From positions 1 through 64,000 of the forward strand of contig JAEUVU010000017.1 of NCBI GenBank assembly GCA_016786725.1: DNA of 64,000 bases, written 5' to 3'. This stretch comes from Ferruginibacter sp. (GTDB lineage: Bacteria > Bacteroidota > Bacteroidia > Chitinophagales > Chitinophagaceae). Shown here piece by piece: positions 41,357 through 50,993 of this stretch (its first letter is position 1; every line of letters starts with the position of its first letter). The position numbers were made by a program, and so were the translations under genes. The notes under the pieces are model-generated. The model was not told the origin of the DNA, did not search any database, and saw nothing but the letters and a program-made list of their open reading frames with translations.

Positions 41357-43756
41357 ATGACGAACAAGTTTTATTTGCAGGGACAGGAAGACGAAATGGA
41401 GTTTATGCCGATTATCCCCCTTAATGAAGAAGAGGATGGAAGCGCTGATGATCAACCCATTCCAGAGATCATTCCTTTATTAGCTTTAAGAAATACAGTT
41501 TTGTTTCCCGGAGTGGTTATTCCCATAACTGTTGGCCGGGATAAGAGTATTAAGGCCGTAACTGATGCTTACAAGGCTGACAAATTGATAGGTGTAGTAG
41601 CGCAAAAAGACAGTACCATTGAAGAGCCGGCTGTGAGCGACCTGGAAGATATTGGAACTGTTGCAAAAATAGCCAAACTGATAAAAATGCCCGATGGCGG
41701 AACCACCATCATCATACAGGGCCGCAAGCGTTGCAAGATAGAAGAGATCACTTCAGACGATCCGTATTTTAAAGCAAGAATTACTGTATTAACCGATGAG
41801 GCCTTAAAGGGTGATGCCGATTTTGATGCCATGATCGGGAGCATCAAAGACCTGGCGGGGCAGATCATCAACCTCTCTCCCAACCTGCCCAGCGAGGCTG
41901 CCATTATTTTAAAAAATATCGAGAACCCATCATTCCTTATACATTTTGTAAGCAGCAATTTAAACAGCGATATTAAAGAGAAACAACGCCTGTTGGAAAT
42001 AAGCAGCATTAAAGCACGTGCCGAACTGCTGATGAATTTAATGCAGACCGAACTGCAATACACCGAGCTCAAAAATAAGGTTACCAATAAAACACGGGCA
42101 GAACTGGATAAACAGCAAAGGGAATATTTTTTACAACAGCAGATGAAAGCCATTAAAGATGAACTGGGTGGCGATAATGTGGCTGAAGTAAAAGACATGC
42201 TGAAGAAAGCCGAAAACAAAAAATGGCCGGCTGCCGCAAAAGAAATGTTTACCAAGGGAGCAGAAAAACTGGAGCGTATGCATCCCTCTACACCTGATTA
42301 TTCTGTTGTGTACAATCACCTGGACCTGATGCTTGACCTGCCCTGGGATGAATACACCGAAGATTCTTACGACCTGAAAAAAGCGAAAAAAATATTAGAC
42401 CAGGATCATTATGGTATGCAAAAAATAAAAGAACGCATTTTAGAATACCTGGCCGTTTTAAAACTAAAGGGTGATATGAAATCACCCATACTTTGTTTCC
42501 TCGGCCCTCCGGGCATTGGTAAAACAAGCTTGGGAAAAAGTATTGCTGCTGCCATACAAAGAAAATATGTAAGGGTTAGTTTAGGGGGATTACATGACGA
42601 AAGTGAGATTCGTGGCCACCGTAAAACCTATATTGGCGCCATGCCGGGCCGCATCCTTCAATCAATAAGAAAAGTAAAATCAAGCAACCCGGTAATGATA
42701 CTGGATGAAATTGATAAGGTTGGTGCCGATCATCGTGGTGATCCTTCTTCAGCTTTGCTGGAAGTATTAGACCCGGAACAGAACAATACTTTTTACGATA
42801 ATTATTTAGAGCTTGAATATGATCTGAGCAAAGTGCTCTTCATTGCCACTGCAAATAATTTAAGTAATATACCAGCTCCGTTGCGTGACAGGCTTGAAAT
42901 TATTGACCTGAGCGGCTATGCAGTTGAAGAAAAGATAGAGATAGCAAAACGGCACTTAATACCCAAGCAAAAAGAAATGCATGGCCTTAAAAGCAATGGT
43001 TTCAAACTAAGCGATGCTGTTCTTGGAAAAATTATCCAGGATTATACAAGAGAAAGCGGCGTGAGGGAATTAGACAGGCAGCTGGCCAGCATCATGCGTT
43101 ACCAGGCAAAAGAACTGGTGTTAAAAGATAAACTAAAAGCAACCATCACCAACAATGATGTAGAAAAGATATTGGGCAAGCCCAGATACAGCAACGACCT
43201 GTACAAGATAGCCAATATGCCCGGTGTGGCTGTGGGACTTGCATGGACCTATGTTGGCGGTGATATCCTCTTTATTGAAACACAATTAAGCGAAGGAAAA
43301 GGCGAATTAAAATTAACGGGTAACCTCGGCAATGTGATGAAGGAAAGCGCAACTACGGCTTATACATACCTGGAAGCCAATTGTAAGAAGGTTGATATCA
43401 ATCCTGAAGTATTTAAAAAGAAAGACATTCACATACATGTACCTGAAGGCGCTACACCAAAGGATGGTCCCAGCGCCGGCATTACCATGCTGAGTGCATT
43501 AGCAAGCGCTTTTACAGGCCGCAAAATAAAACCTTACTTAGCGATGACAGGTGAGATCACGCTGCGTGGACAGGTGTTACCGGTTGGCGGCATTAAAGAA
43601 AAAGTACTGGCAGCAAGGCGTGCCGGTTTAAAAGAGATCATCATGTGCTGGCAAAATGAAAAAGATGTGGATGAGATCAATCCTCAGTACATAAAAGGAA
43701 TAAAATTTCACTATGTTAAAAACATGCAACAGGTACTGGAACTTGCATTAACATAA
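41357..43756 (+). CDS. lon: ATP-dependent Lon protease
   Basis: The 799-residue protein is a complete Lon. The N-terminal substrate domain covers about residues 30-240 ([19 protein letters not shown]). The AAA part has Walker [10 protein letters not shown] and Walker [12 protein letters not shown], and the protease domain has Ser706 in [10 protein letters not shown] and Lys749 in IKEKVLA. It degrades damaged and regulatory proteins in the cytoplasm. Length and motifs are normal. It is preceded by a TTGACCATAT direct repeat around a TAnnTTTG box, and followed by a two-hairpin structure ending in a strong terminator. Confidence 0.98.
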   Translation: MTNKFYLQGQEDEMEFMPIIPLNEEEDGSADDQPIPEIIPLLALRNTVLFPGVVIPITVGRDKSIKAVTDAYKADKLIGVVAQKDSTIEEPAVSDLEDIGTVAKIAKLIKMPDGGTTIIIQGRKRCKIEEITSDDPYFKARITVLTDEALKGDADFDAMIGSIKDLAGQIINLSPNLPSEAAIILKNIENPSFLIHFVSSNLNSDIKEKQRLLEISSIKARAELLMNLMQTELQYTELKNKVTNKTRAELDKQQREYFLQQQMKAIKDELGGDNVAEVKDMLKKAENKKWPAAAKEMFTKGAEKLERMHPSTPDYSVVYNHLDLMLDLPWDEYTEDSYDLKKAKKILDQDHYGMQKIKERILEYLAVLKLKGDMKSPILCFLGPPGIGKTSLGKSIAAAIQRKYVRVSLGGLHDESEIRGHRKTYIGAMPGRILQSIRKVKSSNPVMILDEIDKVGADHRGDPSSALLEVLDPEQNNTFYDNYLELEYDLSKVLFIATANNLSNIPAPLRDRLEIIDLSGYAVEEKIEIAKRHLIPKQKEMHGLKSNGFKLSDAVLGKIIQDYTRESGVRELDRQLASIMRYQAKELVLKDKLKATITNNDVEKILGKPRYSNDLYKIANMPGVAVGLAWTYVGGDILFIETQLSEGKGELKLTGNLGNVMKESATTAYTYLEANCKKVDINPEVFKKKDIHIHVPEGATPKDGPSAGITMLSALASAFTGRKIKPYLAMTGEITLRGQVLPVGGIKEKVLAARRAGLKEIIMCWQNEKDVDEINPQYIKGIKFHYVKNMQQVLELALT

Positions 43757-43772
43757 AATTATTAAACCCAAC

Positions 43773-43884
43773 ACAACCATAACAACTGTTTGAACGTATA
43801 TAATACCAGTTAAGCTATCAACAGTTCATGTTGGTTGTTTTAAGGGTTAAAGAAGTTCCCTCCTGTTCTCAGGAGGGAATTTTT
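43773..43884 (+). terminator. Two-hairpin 3' region and terminator after lon
   Basis: A first imperfect hairpin pairs ACAACCA (43773-43779) with TGGTTGT (43832-43838), and AACTGTT (43784-43790) with AACAGTT (43820-43826). A second, perfect stem TTCCCTCCTG (43856-43865), loop TTCT, CAGGAGGGAA (43870-43879) is followed by TTTTT. The second is a clear intrinsic terminator. The first may protect the mRNA end or be part of a small RNA. Confidence 0.75.
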
Positions 43885-43977
43885 GTGTCAGGCCACTACG
43901 AATACTTTTTCACTTTGATTATTGCCGTAAGTACAAGAAGAGTTTAAAATATAAAGAAGCTTACAGTGGCCAGACAC
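43885..43977. repeat. TGTC-GGCC inverted-repeat element, copy 2
   Basis: GTGTCAGGCCACT (43885-43897) and AGTGGCCAGACAC (43965-43977) pair at 12 of 13 positions, with a 67-base A/T-rich middle. The ends are related to those of the element at 35920-35983. The middle does not code and differs from copy 1. Confidence 0.6.
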
Positions 43978-43988
43978 GTAAAGAAGCA

Positions 43989-44453
43989 TCATCTTTGCCT
44001 ATCCATCCAGTCCACTTCTTTTTTTGTTGTAAATGCCTGTATTATTGCTATAAGAAAAAGCATGGCCACATTACCAGCCATGTAAGTAAGGCTGAACCCA
44101 TAATATCCTCCAATATCAGGAGTGAACTTTGAAAAGAAAGAGATCATATCTAAAACCAGCACGGCTACGCTGATCAAAAATCCTGCAACAAATAAAATTT
44201 GTGAGATAACCCTTACTGTTGCTTCAGGATGAGTTTTTGTTCTTTTAAAAAAGATATAATAAACCGTCATAAAAACAGCAGGTGCCAATGTAACTACGCC
44301 CAGGCCAAATGTAATATCAGCAATGGTTGATGAAACCAGTTTTGAGAAACCGTAAAAAGCAGCAATAATGAATCCCAATAAAACAGGCACACAGAGAAAG
44401 AGCAGGAATATAAGTATGTACAGCTTTGAATATTTGGTAAACCTGTCTTCCAT
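43989..44453 (-). CDS. Four-helix membrane protein of unknown function
   Basis: The 154-residue protein has four hydrophobic segments (about residues 12-35, 45-67, 83-107 and 121-142) and short polar loops with a KRTKTHPEA cytoplasmic loop. I do not recognise a family. It begins at 44453, the same base at which the upstream small gene ends, so the two overlap and are co-translated. Both follow the M42 peptidase gene on the minus strand and form a likely operon with it. Confidence 0.75.
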   Translation of the reverse strand: MEDRFTKYSKLYILIFLLFLCVPVLLGFIIAAFYGFSKLVSSTIADITFGLGVVTLAPAVFMTVYYIFFKRTKTHPEATVRVISQILFVAGFLISVAVLVLDMISFFSKFTPDIGGYYGFSLTYMAGNVAMLFLIAIIQAFTTKKEVDWMDRQR

Positions 44454-44677
44454 TATTGTTTATCTGCTTTGCGTAATGAATCGAAATAAATTTTATTCAG
44501 AGAATCAAGCCTTTGTTTACCCTGTTGCAGATCCTGATCAACGGTTTTAAACTCCTCCATGATTTTATCAGATTTGTACTTTGCCAAATCTGCGGATTGT
44601 TTCATAAAGTAAACTAAAAATGCAGCTACAGCAGCTATGATAACAATAGCAACCAATGAGATCAGGCCTTTTGACAT
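44453..44677 (-). CDS. Small single-pass membrane protein, 74 aa
   Basis: The protein has one N-terminal membrane helix (residues 5-24, LISLVAIVIIAAVAAFLVYF) and then a charged, probably coiled-coil region (LAKYKSDKIMEEFKTVDQDLQQGKQRLDSL). I do not recognise a family. It lies between the M42 peptidase gene (11 bases upstream) and the four-helix protein gene that overlaps its end. Tight spacing on both sides supports it as a real gene. Confidence 0.7.
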   Translation of the reverse strand: MSKGLISLVAIVIIAAVAAFLVYFMKQSADLAKYKSDKIMEEFKTVDQDLQQGKQRLDSLNKIYFDSLRKADKQ

Positions 44678-44688
44678 TCAGCTACCAT

Positions 44689-45789
44689 TTAAAAATAACT
44701 GAGTTTTGTTTTAGGCGATAAGGTCAGCACCGTTTCATACATCAGCCTGATGGTATTTTCAATATCCGATTTATGCAGCATTTCAACAGTAGTATGCATA
44801 TAACGCAGCGGTATTGATATCAAAGCAGATGGGCAGCCATCATTGGCATAAGCAAAAGAATCTGTATCGGTACCGGTGCTCCTGCTAACTGTGTTAAACT
44901 GCACCTCAATTTTATGTTTTGTTGCTGTTGCTTTTATAATATCCAGCAGCTTATTATGCACCGCAGGCCCGTAAGTAAGCGATGGTCCTTTACCACAACT
45001 GCAATCGCCCTGTATCATTTTATTGATCATGGGTGTAGTTGTATCATGTGTAACATCGGTGATGATGGCAATATCCGGTTTTATTCTTCTGGCTATCATT
45101 TCTGCGCCACGCAAACCAATCTCTTCCTGCACCGCATTTACTACATATAAACCAAAAGGAAGTTTCTTTTTATTTTCTTTCAGCAAACGGGCAACTTCAG
45201 CTATCATAAAACCGCCAATGCGGTTATCAAACGCACGGCCAATCAAAAAATCGTAAGGCATTTCTTCATAGCCATCTTCATAAGTTGCCACAGCGCCAAT
45301 ATGAATACCCAGCGCTTCCACTTCTTTTTTATTTCGGGCACCGCAATCTAAAAACAGGTTCTCTACTTTGGGTTGTGTTTCTTTGTCAGCATTCAAACGG
45401 GTGTGTATGGCGGGCCAGCCAAAAACCGCTTTAACCGGCCCTTTAGTACCACGGATAACAACCCTCATTGATGGCGCTATCTGGTGATCAACACCACCGT
45501 TGCGTTTCAGGTATATCAACCCTTCGGGAGAAATATAATTTACAAACCAGCTTATTTCATCAGCATGGGCTTCTATCACCACTTTAAAAGCAGCATCGGG
45601 GTTTATCACACCAACAGCCGTTCCATAAGGATCGGTAAAAGTTGTATCTACATAAGGCTTCAGGTGTTCGAGCCATAATTTTTGTCCGCCCCACTCAAAG
45701 CCCGTGGGTGAGGCATTATTAATATAGTTCTTTAAAAAGTTGTAGGAATTTTCAGTAAGGATGCTTTTTGATTTTTTTGCCTTTGCCAT
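44689..45789 (-). CDS. M42-family metallo-aminopeptidase
   Basis: I use the ATG at 45789 (MAKAKKSKSILTENSYNFL, 366 residues). The metal-binding and catalytic residues of M42/M18-like peptidases are present: HADE, the Asp of GRAFDNRIGG, the Glu pair of VQEEIGLRGA, the Asp of IITDVTHD, and His in RYMHTTVEML. Family members cut N-terminal residues from peptides in large cytoplasmic particles; some were first described as endoglucanases. No signal peptide is present. It leads the minus-strand operon with two small membrane protein genes. Confidence 0.92.
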   Translation of the reverse strand: MAKAKKSKSILTENSYNFLKNYINNASPTGFEWGGQKLWLEHLKPYVDTTFTDPYGTAVGVINPDAAFKVVIEAHADEISWFVNYISPEGLIYLKRNGGVDHQIAPSMRVVIRGTKGPVKAVFGWPAIHTRLNADKETQPKVENLFLDCGARNKKEVEALGIHIGAVATYEDGYEEMPYDFLIGRAFDNRIGGFMIAEVARLLKENKKKLPFGLYVVNAVQEEIGLRGAEMIARRIKPDIAIITDVTHDTTTPMINKMIQGDCSCGKGPSLTYGPAVHNKLLDIIKATATKHKIEVQFNTVSRSTGTDTDSFAYANDGCPSALISIPLRYMHTTVEMLHKSDIENTIRLMYETVLTLSPKTKLSYF

Positions 45790-45816
45790 AGTAGAATTTG
45801 TTTGCGGCAAAATTAG

Positions 45817-46647
45817 TTAAATACCGGCTATATATGTTGCCAGCGCCGAAAATAACATCATCCCATCTACAAAAAAATAATAAAAAAGATAGCCTCTTTT
45901 TTTATGGGAGTAAAAGTAAACGATCAGCAATGCAATGGTTGAAACCTGCAGTGCAATGGATTGAGAAGCTGTGATACCGTAGTTTGCCGAGAAGAAATTA
46001 GAAATAAACAGCAGCAGGAATATCAGGTAAATAAAAATGCGAAGCATCAGGGGAGAAAGATCTGTTGCCAGGCTGCGCAAACCCCTGATCTTATCCATTT
46101 CTTTATCCCGGTTATCAAAAATTATGCAAAGCATGAGCATAAATAAAAAGCGCCGGCTGAAGATAAAAAGGTCTGCACTGTTTAAAAGCACATAATCTTT
46201 TTGCATCGGTATTATTACTGTAACGTAGGCCCAGGTAAAGGCTAATAAAATTGTTTTTAACACCCCTGCTTTGCGGGTAAATCTTAGCGGGGGTATTGGT
46301 AAAAGAGGCACAGCATATAATATGGTTAATAGAACAGCGGTAAATACTAAATGCAAAAGAATTGATGAATACAAAAAACAATACAACAAACCAATGCCGG
46401 AAATCAAAAGCAGCAGGTAACTGGTAGTTTGCTTTCTTAAAAGTTCCTGAATTTTATTGGTGGAAGTGAATGAAAGTTTACTCAGTATCCAGTAAAAATT
46501 ATAACTGCATAAGGTTGCAAAAAAAATAAAGCCGTAAATAAAGAGGCTTACATCCGCTTTTAATACCAGCGCTGTCTGGAAAGTAAGTGCCACAGCACAA
46601 AAAGCAATAAAGATGGAATGGGATAAGATGAAATGCAGCCACTTCAT
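45817..46647 (-). CDS. UbiA-like prenyltransferase-type membrane protein
   Basis: The 276-residue protein has about eight membrane helices. The first Asp-rich motif of UbiA enzymes is degenerate (SYNFYWILSK), while the second is well kept in FDNRDKEMDKIRGLRSLATDLS, with two to three Asp and the RG-LATD ending. This suggests a UbiA relative that may bind a prenyl diphosphate with altered activity. The acceptor is unknown. Its stop is seven bases before the nearby M42 start region, and its start coincides with the stop of the lipoprotein gene upstream, so they are co-translated. Confidence 0.65.
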   Translation of the reverse strand: MKWLHFILSHSIFIAFCAVALTFQTALVLKADVSLFIYGFIFFATLCSYNFYWILSKLSFTSTNKIQELLRKQTTSYLLLLISGIGLLYCFLYSSILLHLVFTAVLLTILYAVPLLPIPPLRFTRKAGVLKTILLAFTWAYVTVIIPMQKDYVLLNSADLFIFSRRFLFMLMLCIIFDNRDKEMDKIRGLRSLATDLSPLMLRIFIYLIFLLLFISNFFSANYGITASQSIALQVSTIALLIVYFYSHKKRGYLFYYFFVDGMMLFSALATYIAGI

Positions 46648-47111
46648 CAGGGAGTGATATAATAAACCGGATCTTTTGTTGTGATCGTATTACTTACATT
46701 CTTGGCGAAATCCCTAACATACACTTCAAAATACAAAGTATCGGTTTTAGGGCCCGGCCCCGGAATTCCGGAAAGGAAACGGCACAAACTGACCTCTACG
46801 TCACCCGAAAAATTCTTAACCGCAGCAGATCCAATGTCAGTAAATCTTATTGAATCCAGTTTATTAGTTACGAGGTTTTTAACAAACACGTAAGCGGTGT
46901 CTTTATTGCTTATAAAACCTAAATCACCTTCTGCGTCTGTTACATGGATGGTTAAAACCGGCTTATCCGGAATATTACAGTTATTGTTGGTGCTTAAAGA
47001 AGCGTTGGGACTAATGGATTTATACTCAATCTGCGGCGCTGTGGTATATTTGTCTTTATTACAGGCCGTTAAAAATAAAATAGCTATAAAAAATAGTGAA
47101 CTGTATCGCAT
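46647..47111 (-). CDS. Uncharacterised lipoprotein, 154 aa
   Basis: The protein has a lipoprotein signal (LFLTAC, lipid Cys17) and a short beta-rich mature part with VLTIHVTDAEGDLGF, a segment common in Bacteroidota Ig-like lipoproteins. I do not recognise a specific family. It shares one base with the UbiA-like gene that follows on the minus strand. Its promoter region is shared with the divergent LuxE-like gene at 47142, with only 30 bases between the two starts. Confidence 0.75.
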   Translation of the reverse strand: MRYSSLFFIAILFLTACNKDKYTTAPQIEYKSISPNASLSTNNNCNIPDKPVLTIHVTDAEGDLGFISNKDTAYVFVKNLVTNKLDSIRFTDIGSAAVKNFSGDVEVSLCRFLSGIPGPGPKTDTLYFEVYVRDFAKNVSNTITTKDPVYYITP

Positions 47112-47141
47112 CTTTGTGTTTTAATATGTCAAATTTAATGA

Positions 47142-48164
47142 TTGCAGGTGAAACAAGGCGTTAAAAATATTGACCTGGAAGATAGCCTATTTGCTGCCTC
47201 TGCCGGTAATTTTAACGGTTTAGCCCTTGAATTGTTCAATTATCAACATCGTCATAATGCGATATACCGGCAATTTTGCGATGGTTTAAAAGTAAACCCT
47301 GCCAAAATCGATTCTTTAAAAAAGATACCTTTCTTGCCCATTTCTTTCTTTAAAACACATGAAGTAAAAACCGGCCTATTTGAAACTGAAGCGGTATTTG
47401 AAAGCAGTGGCACCACGCAATCTGCCACCAGCAAACACTTTGTAAAGGATATTGCTCTTTACAGAAGAAGTTTTAATACCTGCTTCGAAAAATTTTATGG
47501 CACTCCTCAGCACAAATGCATACTCGGCCTGTTGCCTGCTTACTTAGAAAGAAAAAATTCTTCATTAGTACTGATGGCTGATGAGCTTATTAAAGCCAGT
47601 AACAATCCATTCAGTGGTTTTTATTTATACGATCATGAAAAGCTGCACAGCACCCTATTGCATAATGAACTGCTGAAGATACCTACCCTGCTGATTGGTG
47701 TTACCTTTGCCCTGCTCGATTTTGCCGAAGCATACCCCATGCAGCTGCGGCATACCATTGTGATGGAAACCGGCGGTATGAAAGGACGCCGGGAAGAAAT
47801 GACCCGGTCTGAAGTGCATGCTCAATTACAAAAGCAATTGGGTGTAAGCCTGGTTCATTCTGAATATGGGATGACGGAATTATTATCGCAGGCTTATTCA
47901 AAAGGTGATGGTATTTTTCATTGCCCCGGCTGGATGAAAATTCTCTTGAGGGATGAAGATGACCCTTTTCATCTTTTAGCTGCAAATGATGCAGAAACCA
48001 AACCGCAAACCGGCCTCATCAATGTAATTGATCTTGCCAATATACATAGCTGCAGTTTTATTGCTACTGATGATGTTGGCAAATTACACAGCAATGAAAG
48101 CTTTGAAGTGTTGGGCAGAAGCGATAATAGTGATATGAGAGGATGCAGTTTGATGGTGATATAA
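47142..48164 (+). CDS. LuxE/PaaK-family acyl-protein-synthetase-like protein
   Basis: The 340-residue protein belongs to the LuxE acyl-protein synthetase/PaaK-like adenylation group: IPFLPISFFKTHEV, the AMP-binding FESSGTTQSATSKH (about 87-100), HSEYGMTELLSQAY and the end VLGRSDNSDMRGCSL. In bioluminescent bacteria LuxE activates fatty acids, but relatives in Bacteroidota lie near wall or lipid genes and have no proven substrate. The start is TTG at 47142 or GTG at 47148; the preceding in-frame codon is a stop and no in-frame ATG is near. It is divergent from the lipoprotein gene. Confidence 0.85.
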   Translation: MQVKQGVKNIDLEDSLFAASAGNFNGLALELFNYQHRHNAIYRQFCDGLKVNPAKIDSLKKIPFLPISFFKTHEVKTGLFETEAVFESSGTTQSATSKHFVKDIALYRRSFNTCFEKFYGTPQHKCILGLLPAYLERKNSSLVLMADELIKASNNPFSGFYLYDHEKLHSTLLHNELLKIPTLLIGVTFALLDFAEAYPMQLRHTIVMETGGMKGRREEMTRSEVHAQLQKQLGVSLVHSEYGMTELLSQAYSKGDGIFHCPGWMKILLRDEDDPFHLLAANDAETKPQTGLINVIDLANIHSCSFIATDDVGKLHSNESFEVLGRSDNSDMRGCSLMVI

Positions 48165-48274
48165 GTGCTGAAATTGACAATCGGTATTACTTTATATAAG
48201 TTTATTACCACTGAAATAAAAATCTACTTCGTTATTGGCTTCCTTAAATACTTTCGTTGCATAGCCATTTACTT

Positions 48275-50710
48275 ATGCGTACAGCCATTTTAGCCTTTCT
48301 CCTTATCTGTTTTAGTGTTCCTGCTTCTGCACAGGAAAAAATCAATTCTATAATCAGGATTACCGTTTTTAACGAACAGAAGAATCCACTTGTGGGTGCT
48401 ACAATCGATTTGATGAACCAGGATTCAGTTGTTCTTCGATCAGGAGTAGCAAGCACAGCGGGTATTTTTGAATTTGCAGGTTTTAATACCGGTAAATATT
48501 TAGTTCGGGTGAGCCAGTCAGGATACATCAATGGTTATACCTCAATTGATATCAGTAATAAAAATTCGGTTTCAGAAATCATCACACTAAAACCAAAAAA
48601 TAATACACTACAGGCTGTAACTGTTATTTCAAAAAAGCCAGCCATCCAGTTCCTTCCTGATAAAACAGTAGTTAATCCCGAAGCCTCTATTTCAAATGCA
48701 GGAGCCACGGTTATGGATGTGCTGGAAAAATCGCCCGGTATAACAGTAAATAAAGACGGTTCCATTATTATGAAAGGGAAACCTTCTGTAATGGTTTTGA
48801 TAGATGGAAAGCAAACTCAAATGAGCGGACCAGACCTGCAGGCCTATCTCTCGGGTATCAATGCATCGCAGATTGATGTAATTGAACTGATAGAAAACCC
48901 AGGAGCAAAGTATGATGCAGCAGGCAATGCCGGTATCATAAACATAAAAATGAAAGTTAACAAGGTGAAGGGTTTCAATGGTTCGATGAATTTAAGCCTG
49001 GGGCAAGGCATCTATACCAAAACCGGCAATTCGCTCAACCTCAATTACCGCAATGGAAAACTGAACTGGTTTATGAACTACGGCATGAGGGCCAGCACCG
49101 AGAAGATGGAGATGTGGACACTCCGGAAATATGTGAATACCAAAAACGAAGATTCTGTTTTGCTTGAGCAGCCTAATGCAAATAAGAATACACAGTTTGG
49201 GCAGAATATTAAAACAGGTTTCGATCTTTTTCTCAATAAGAACACAACATTAGGGCTTGTATTTACTGGTGGTGTCTTCAACAGGAAGGCAAAAAGTTAC
49301 AGTGATATCAACTGGATGGATCCGTACCACAATATTGATTCTTCTATTAACACCCGTGGTGAAAATAACCGCAGGTTCAGAAGAGGCGGTGTGAATGTGA
49401 ATGGCAAGTTTAAGCTGAATGCCGGCAGCGAACTGGCAGTTGATCTTGACTATGTAAATTTTACGATCAAAGGCGATCAGCAATATCAAACCCAGTTGGC
49501 GGCGCCGGGCAGCGATATCGAACTCACAAAGGGAAATATTCCGGCTAAGCTTCAGATATTTACGGCTAAAGCCGATTATACCAAACGCTTTAAAAAGTTC
49601 GTGCTGGAAACGGGCCTGAAAACGGCGTTGAATAAAACAGATAATCTTGCCGAATATTATTTAACCACTAATAACAACCCCTGGCAAACCGACCTGAACC
49701 GCAGCAATCATTTTTTATACAATGAGACAATCAGCGCCGCCTATGCAAGTATTGATGCAGAGCAAGGCAAATGGCACTGGCAGGCGGGGCTTCGGTATGA
49801 ACACACTTCTTACAGGGCACACCAGCTGGGCAATGCTGTTATAAAGGATTCTGCTTTCAAAAGAAATTACGGCAGCCTCTTCCCTACTGCATTCGTCTCT
49901 TACAACTTAGACAGTAATAACACCATCACAGCCCGTGCAGGAAGAAGGATAGACAGGCCTGCTTTCCAGCACCTGAACCCGTTCACCACCATTCTGAACA
50001 AATACACATACGAAGCCGGTAACCCGTTCATCAAACCACAATACACCTGGAATTTTTCCTTATCTCACACGTACAGGCAAATGCTTACTACCGAAGTCTC
50101 TTACAGTTTCCTCAAGGATTATTTTTCGCAGATATTCATCATTGACTCCAGCAGCAGTAATGTAAATAATAACATCATCATTTATACAAGGGGCAATGTG
50201 GGTTCTTTTACAAACTTCGGCATTACAGAAACTTTTCAAATGCCCCTTACCAAATGGTGGAACATCACTGCTGTAGCCATGTACAATCATAAAGTGATCA
50301 AAGGTGTGGTGTGGGCTCCTTTTACAGCGAGGGTAAACCAGCTGAACATCAGTATCAATAACCAGTTCCAGCTTAAAAAAGGATGGAGCCTTGAGCTAAG
50401 TGGCTATTATCAAACCAAAAGCCAGATAGACCTGCAGGAATGGCTGGAGCCGCAGGGGGAACTGAACATTGGTGTTGGCAAACAAATATTGAAGAAGAAA
50501 GGAACATTGAGACTAAGTATCCGTGATATAACCTGGTTCCAGAACTATTCTGGTTATTCTACCTTTGAGAACTCTTATGAGCCTTTTACCATAAAATGGG
50601 ATTCGAGGGTTGTGCGGCTTAGTTTTAGCTGGCGTTTTGGCAAGGCTATGAAAGCAGTGAGCCGGTCGGAAGGTGGAGCTAAAGATGAGATAGACCGGGT
50701 GGGTAATTAA
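48275..50710 (+). CDS. Outer-membrane receptor with carboxypeptidase-regulatory domain
   Basis: I use the ATG at 48275 (MRTAILAFLLICFSVPASAQ), giving 811 residues with a signal peptide; a TTG at 48257 would only add six residues. Residues about 25-105 are a CarboxypepD_reg-like domain (PLVGATIDLMNQD). A plug domain follows (VMDVLEKSPGITVNKDGSIIMKGKPSVMVLIDG), then the beta-barrel of the PF14905 type, ending in the strand VVRLSFSWRFGK. These barrels take up or bind ligands with TonB energy; the ligand is unknown. A small tail after the barrel (SRSEGGAKDEIDRVGN) is polar. Confidence 0.9.
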   Translation: MRTAILAFLLICFSVPASAQEKINSIIRITVFNEQKNPLVGATIDLMNQDSVVLRSGVASTAGIFEFAGFNTGKYLVRVSQSGYINGYTSIDISNKNSVSEIITLKPKNNTLQAVTVISKKPAIQFLPDKTVVNPEASISNAGATVMDVLEKSPGITVNKDGSIIMKGKPSVMVLIDGKQTQMSGPDLQAYLSGINASQIDVIELIENPGAKYDAAGNAGIINIKMKVNKVKGFNGSMNLSLGQGIYTKTGNSLNLNYRNGKLNWFMNYGMRASTEKMEMWTLRKYVNTKNEDSVLLEQPNANKNTQFGQNIKTGFDLFLNKNTTLGLVFTGGVFNRKAKSYSDINWMDPYHNIDSSINTRGENNRRFRRGGVNVNGKFKLNAGSELAVDLDYVNFTIKGDQQYQTQLAAPGSDIELTKGNIPAKLQIFTAKADYTKRFKKFVLETGLKTALNKTDNLAEYYLTTNNNPWQTDLNRSNHFLYNETISAAYASIDAEQGKWHWQAGLRYEHTSYRAHQLGNAVIKDSAFKRNYGSLFPTAFVSYNLDSNNTITARAGRRIDRPAFQHLNPFTTILNKYTYEAGNPFIKPQYTWNFSLSHTYRQMLTTEVSYSFLKDYFSQIFIIDSSSSNVNNNIIIYTRGNVGSFTNFGITETFQMPLTKWWNITAVAMYNHKVIKGVVWAPFTARVNQLNISINNQFQLKKGWSLELSGYYQTKSQIDLQEWLEPQGELNIGVGKQILKKKGTLRLSIRDITWFQNYSGYSTFENSYEPFTIKWDSRVVRLSFSWRFGKAMKAVSRSEGGAKDEIDRVGN

Positions 50711-50732
50711 AGTATAGTTTTTTAATAGCATT

Positions 50733-50765
50733 AAAAAACCCTCGGCAATACTGAGGGTTTTTTTT
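50733..50765. terminator. Bidirectional terminator between receptor gene and tRNA-Lys
   Basis: AAAAAACCCTC (50733-50743) pairs with GAGGGTTTTTT (50753-50763), giving an A-tract, a stem of five G:C-rich pairs and a T-tract. It can end the receptor gene on the plus strand and the tRNA on the minus strand. Confidence 0.85.
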
Positions 50766-50767
50766 CG

Positions 50768-50840
50768 TGATCTGGCTGGGACTCGAACCCAGGGCCCATA
50801 CATTAAAAGTGTATTGCTCTACCAACTGAGCTACCAAATC
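50768..50840 (-). tRNA. tRNA-Lys (anticodon TTT)
   Basis: Read on the minus strand, the gene starts GATTTGG, pairs with CCAGATC at the 3' end, and has discriminator A. The D arm is GCTCAGTTGGTAGAGC, the anticodon stem ATACA/TGTAT encloses CTTTTAA with anticodon TTT, and the T arm is CTGGGTTCGAGTCCCAG. The CCA end is not encoded and must be added by the CCA enzyme. The length is 73 bases. Confidence 0.96.
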
Positions 50841-50970
50841 AATCACCCTTTTTTCAAAGGGAGTGCAAAAATAAGGCAAAAACATCTTGCAGCAAATTAT
50901 TTACAAAAAGTTTTTCCCCAATAAGGTTAGTAAATCAATAATTTCTGTGCCAACAGCGGAATAACTCACT

Positions 50971-50978
50971 TATTTTTG
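50971..50978 (+). promoter_or_regulatory. -7 box of the SDR gene
   Basis: TATTTTTG fits TAnnTTTG and lies 15 bases before the start at 50994. No clear -33 TTTG is seen. Confidence 0.4.
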
Positions 50979-50993
50979 TCTATATATTTTTTT

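Noticed and set aside
41569-42255. 228-aa frame antisense to lon
   Set aside because: It is a Ser/Leu-rich shadow of the Lon coding frame without its own signals.
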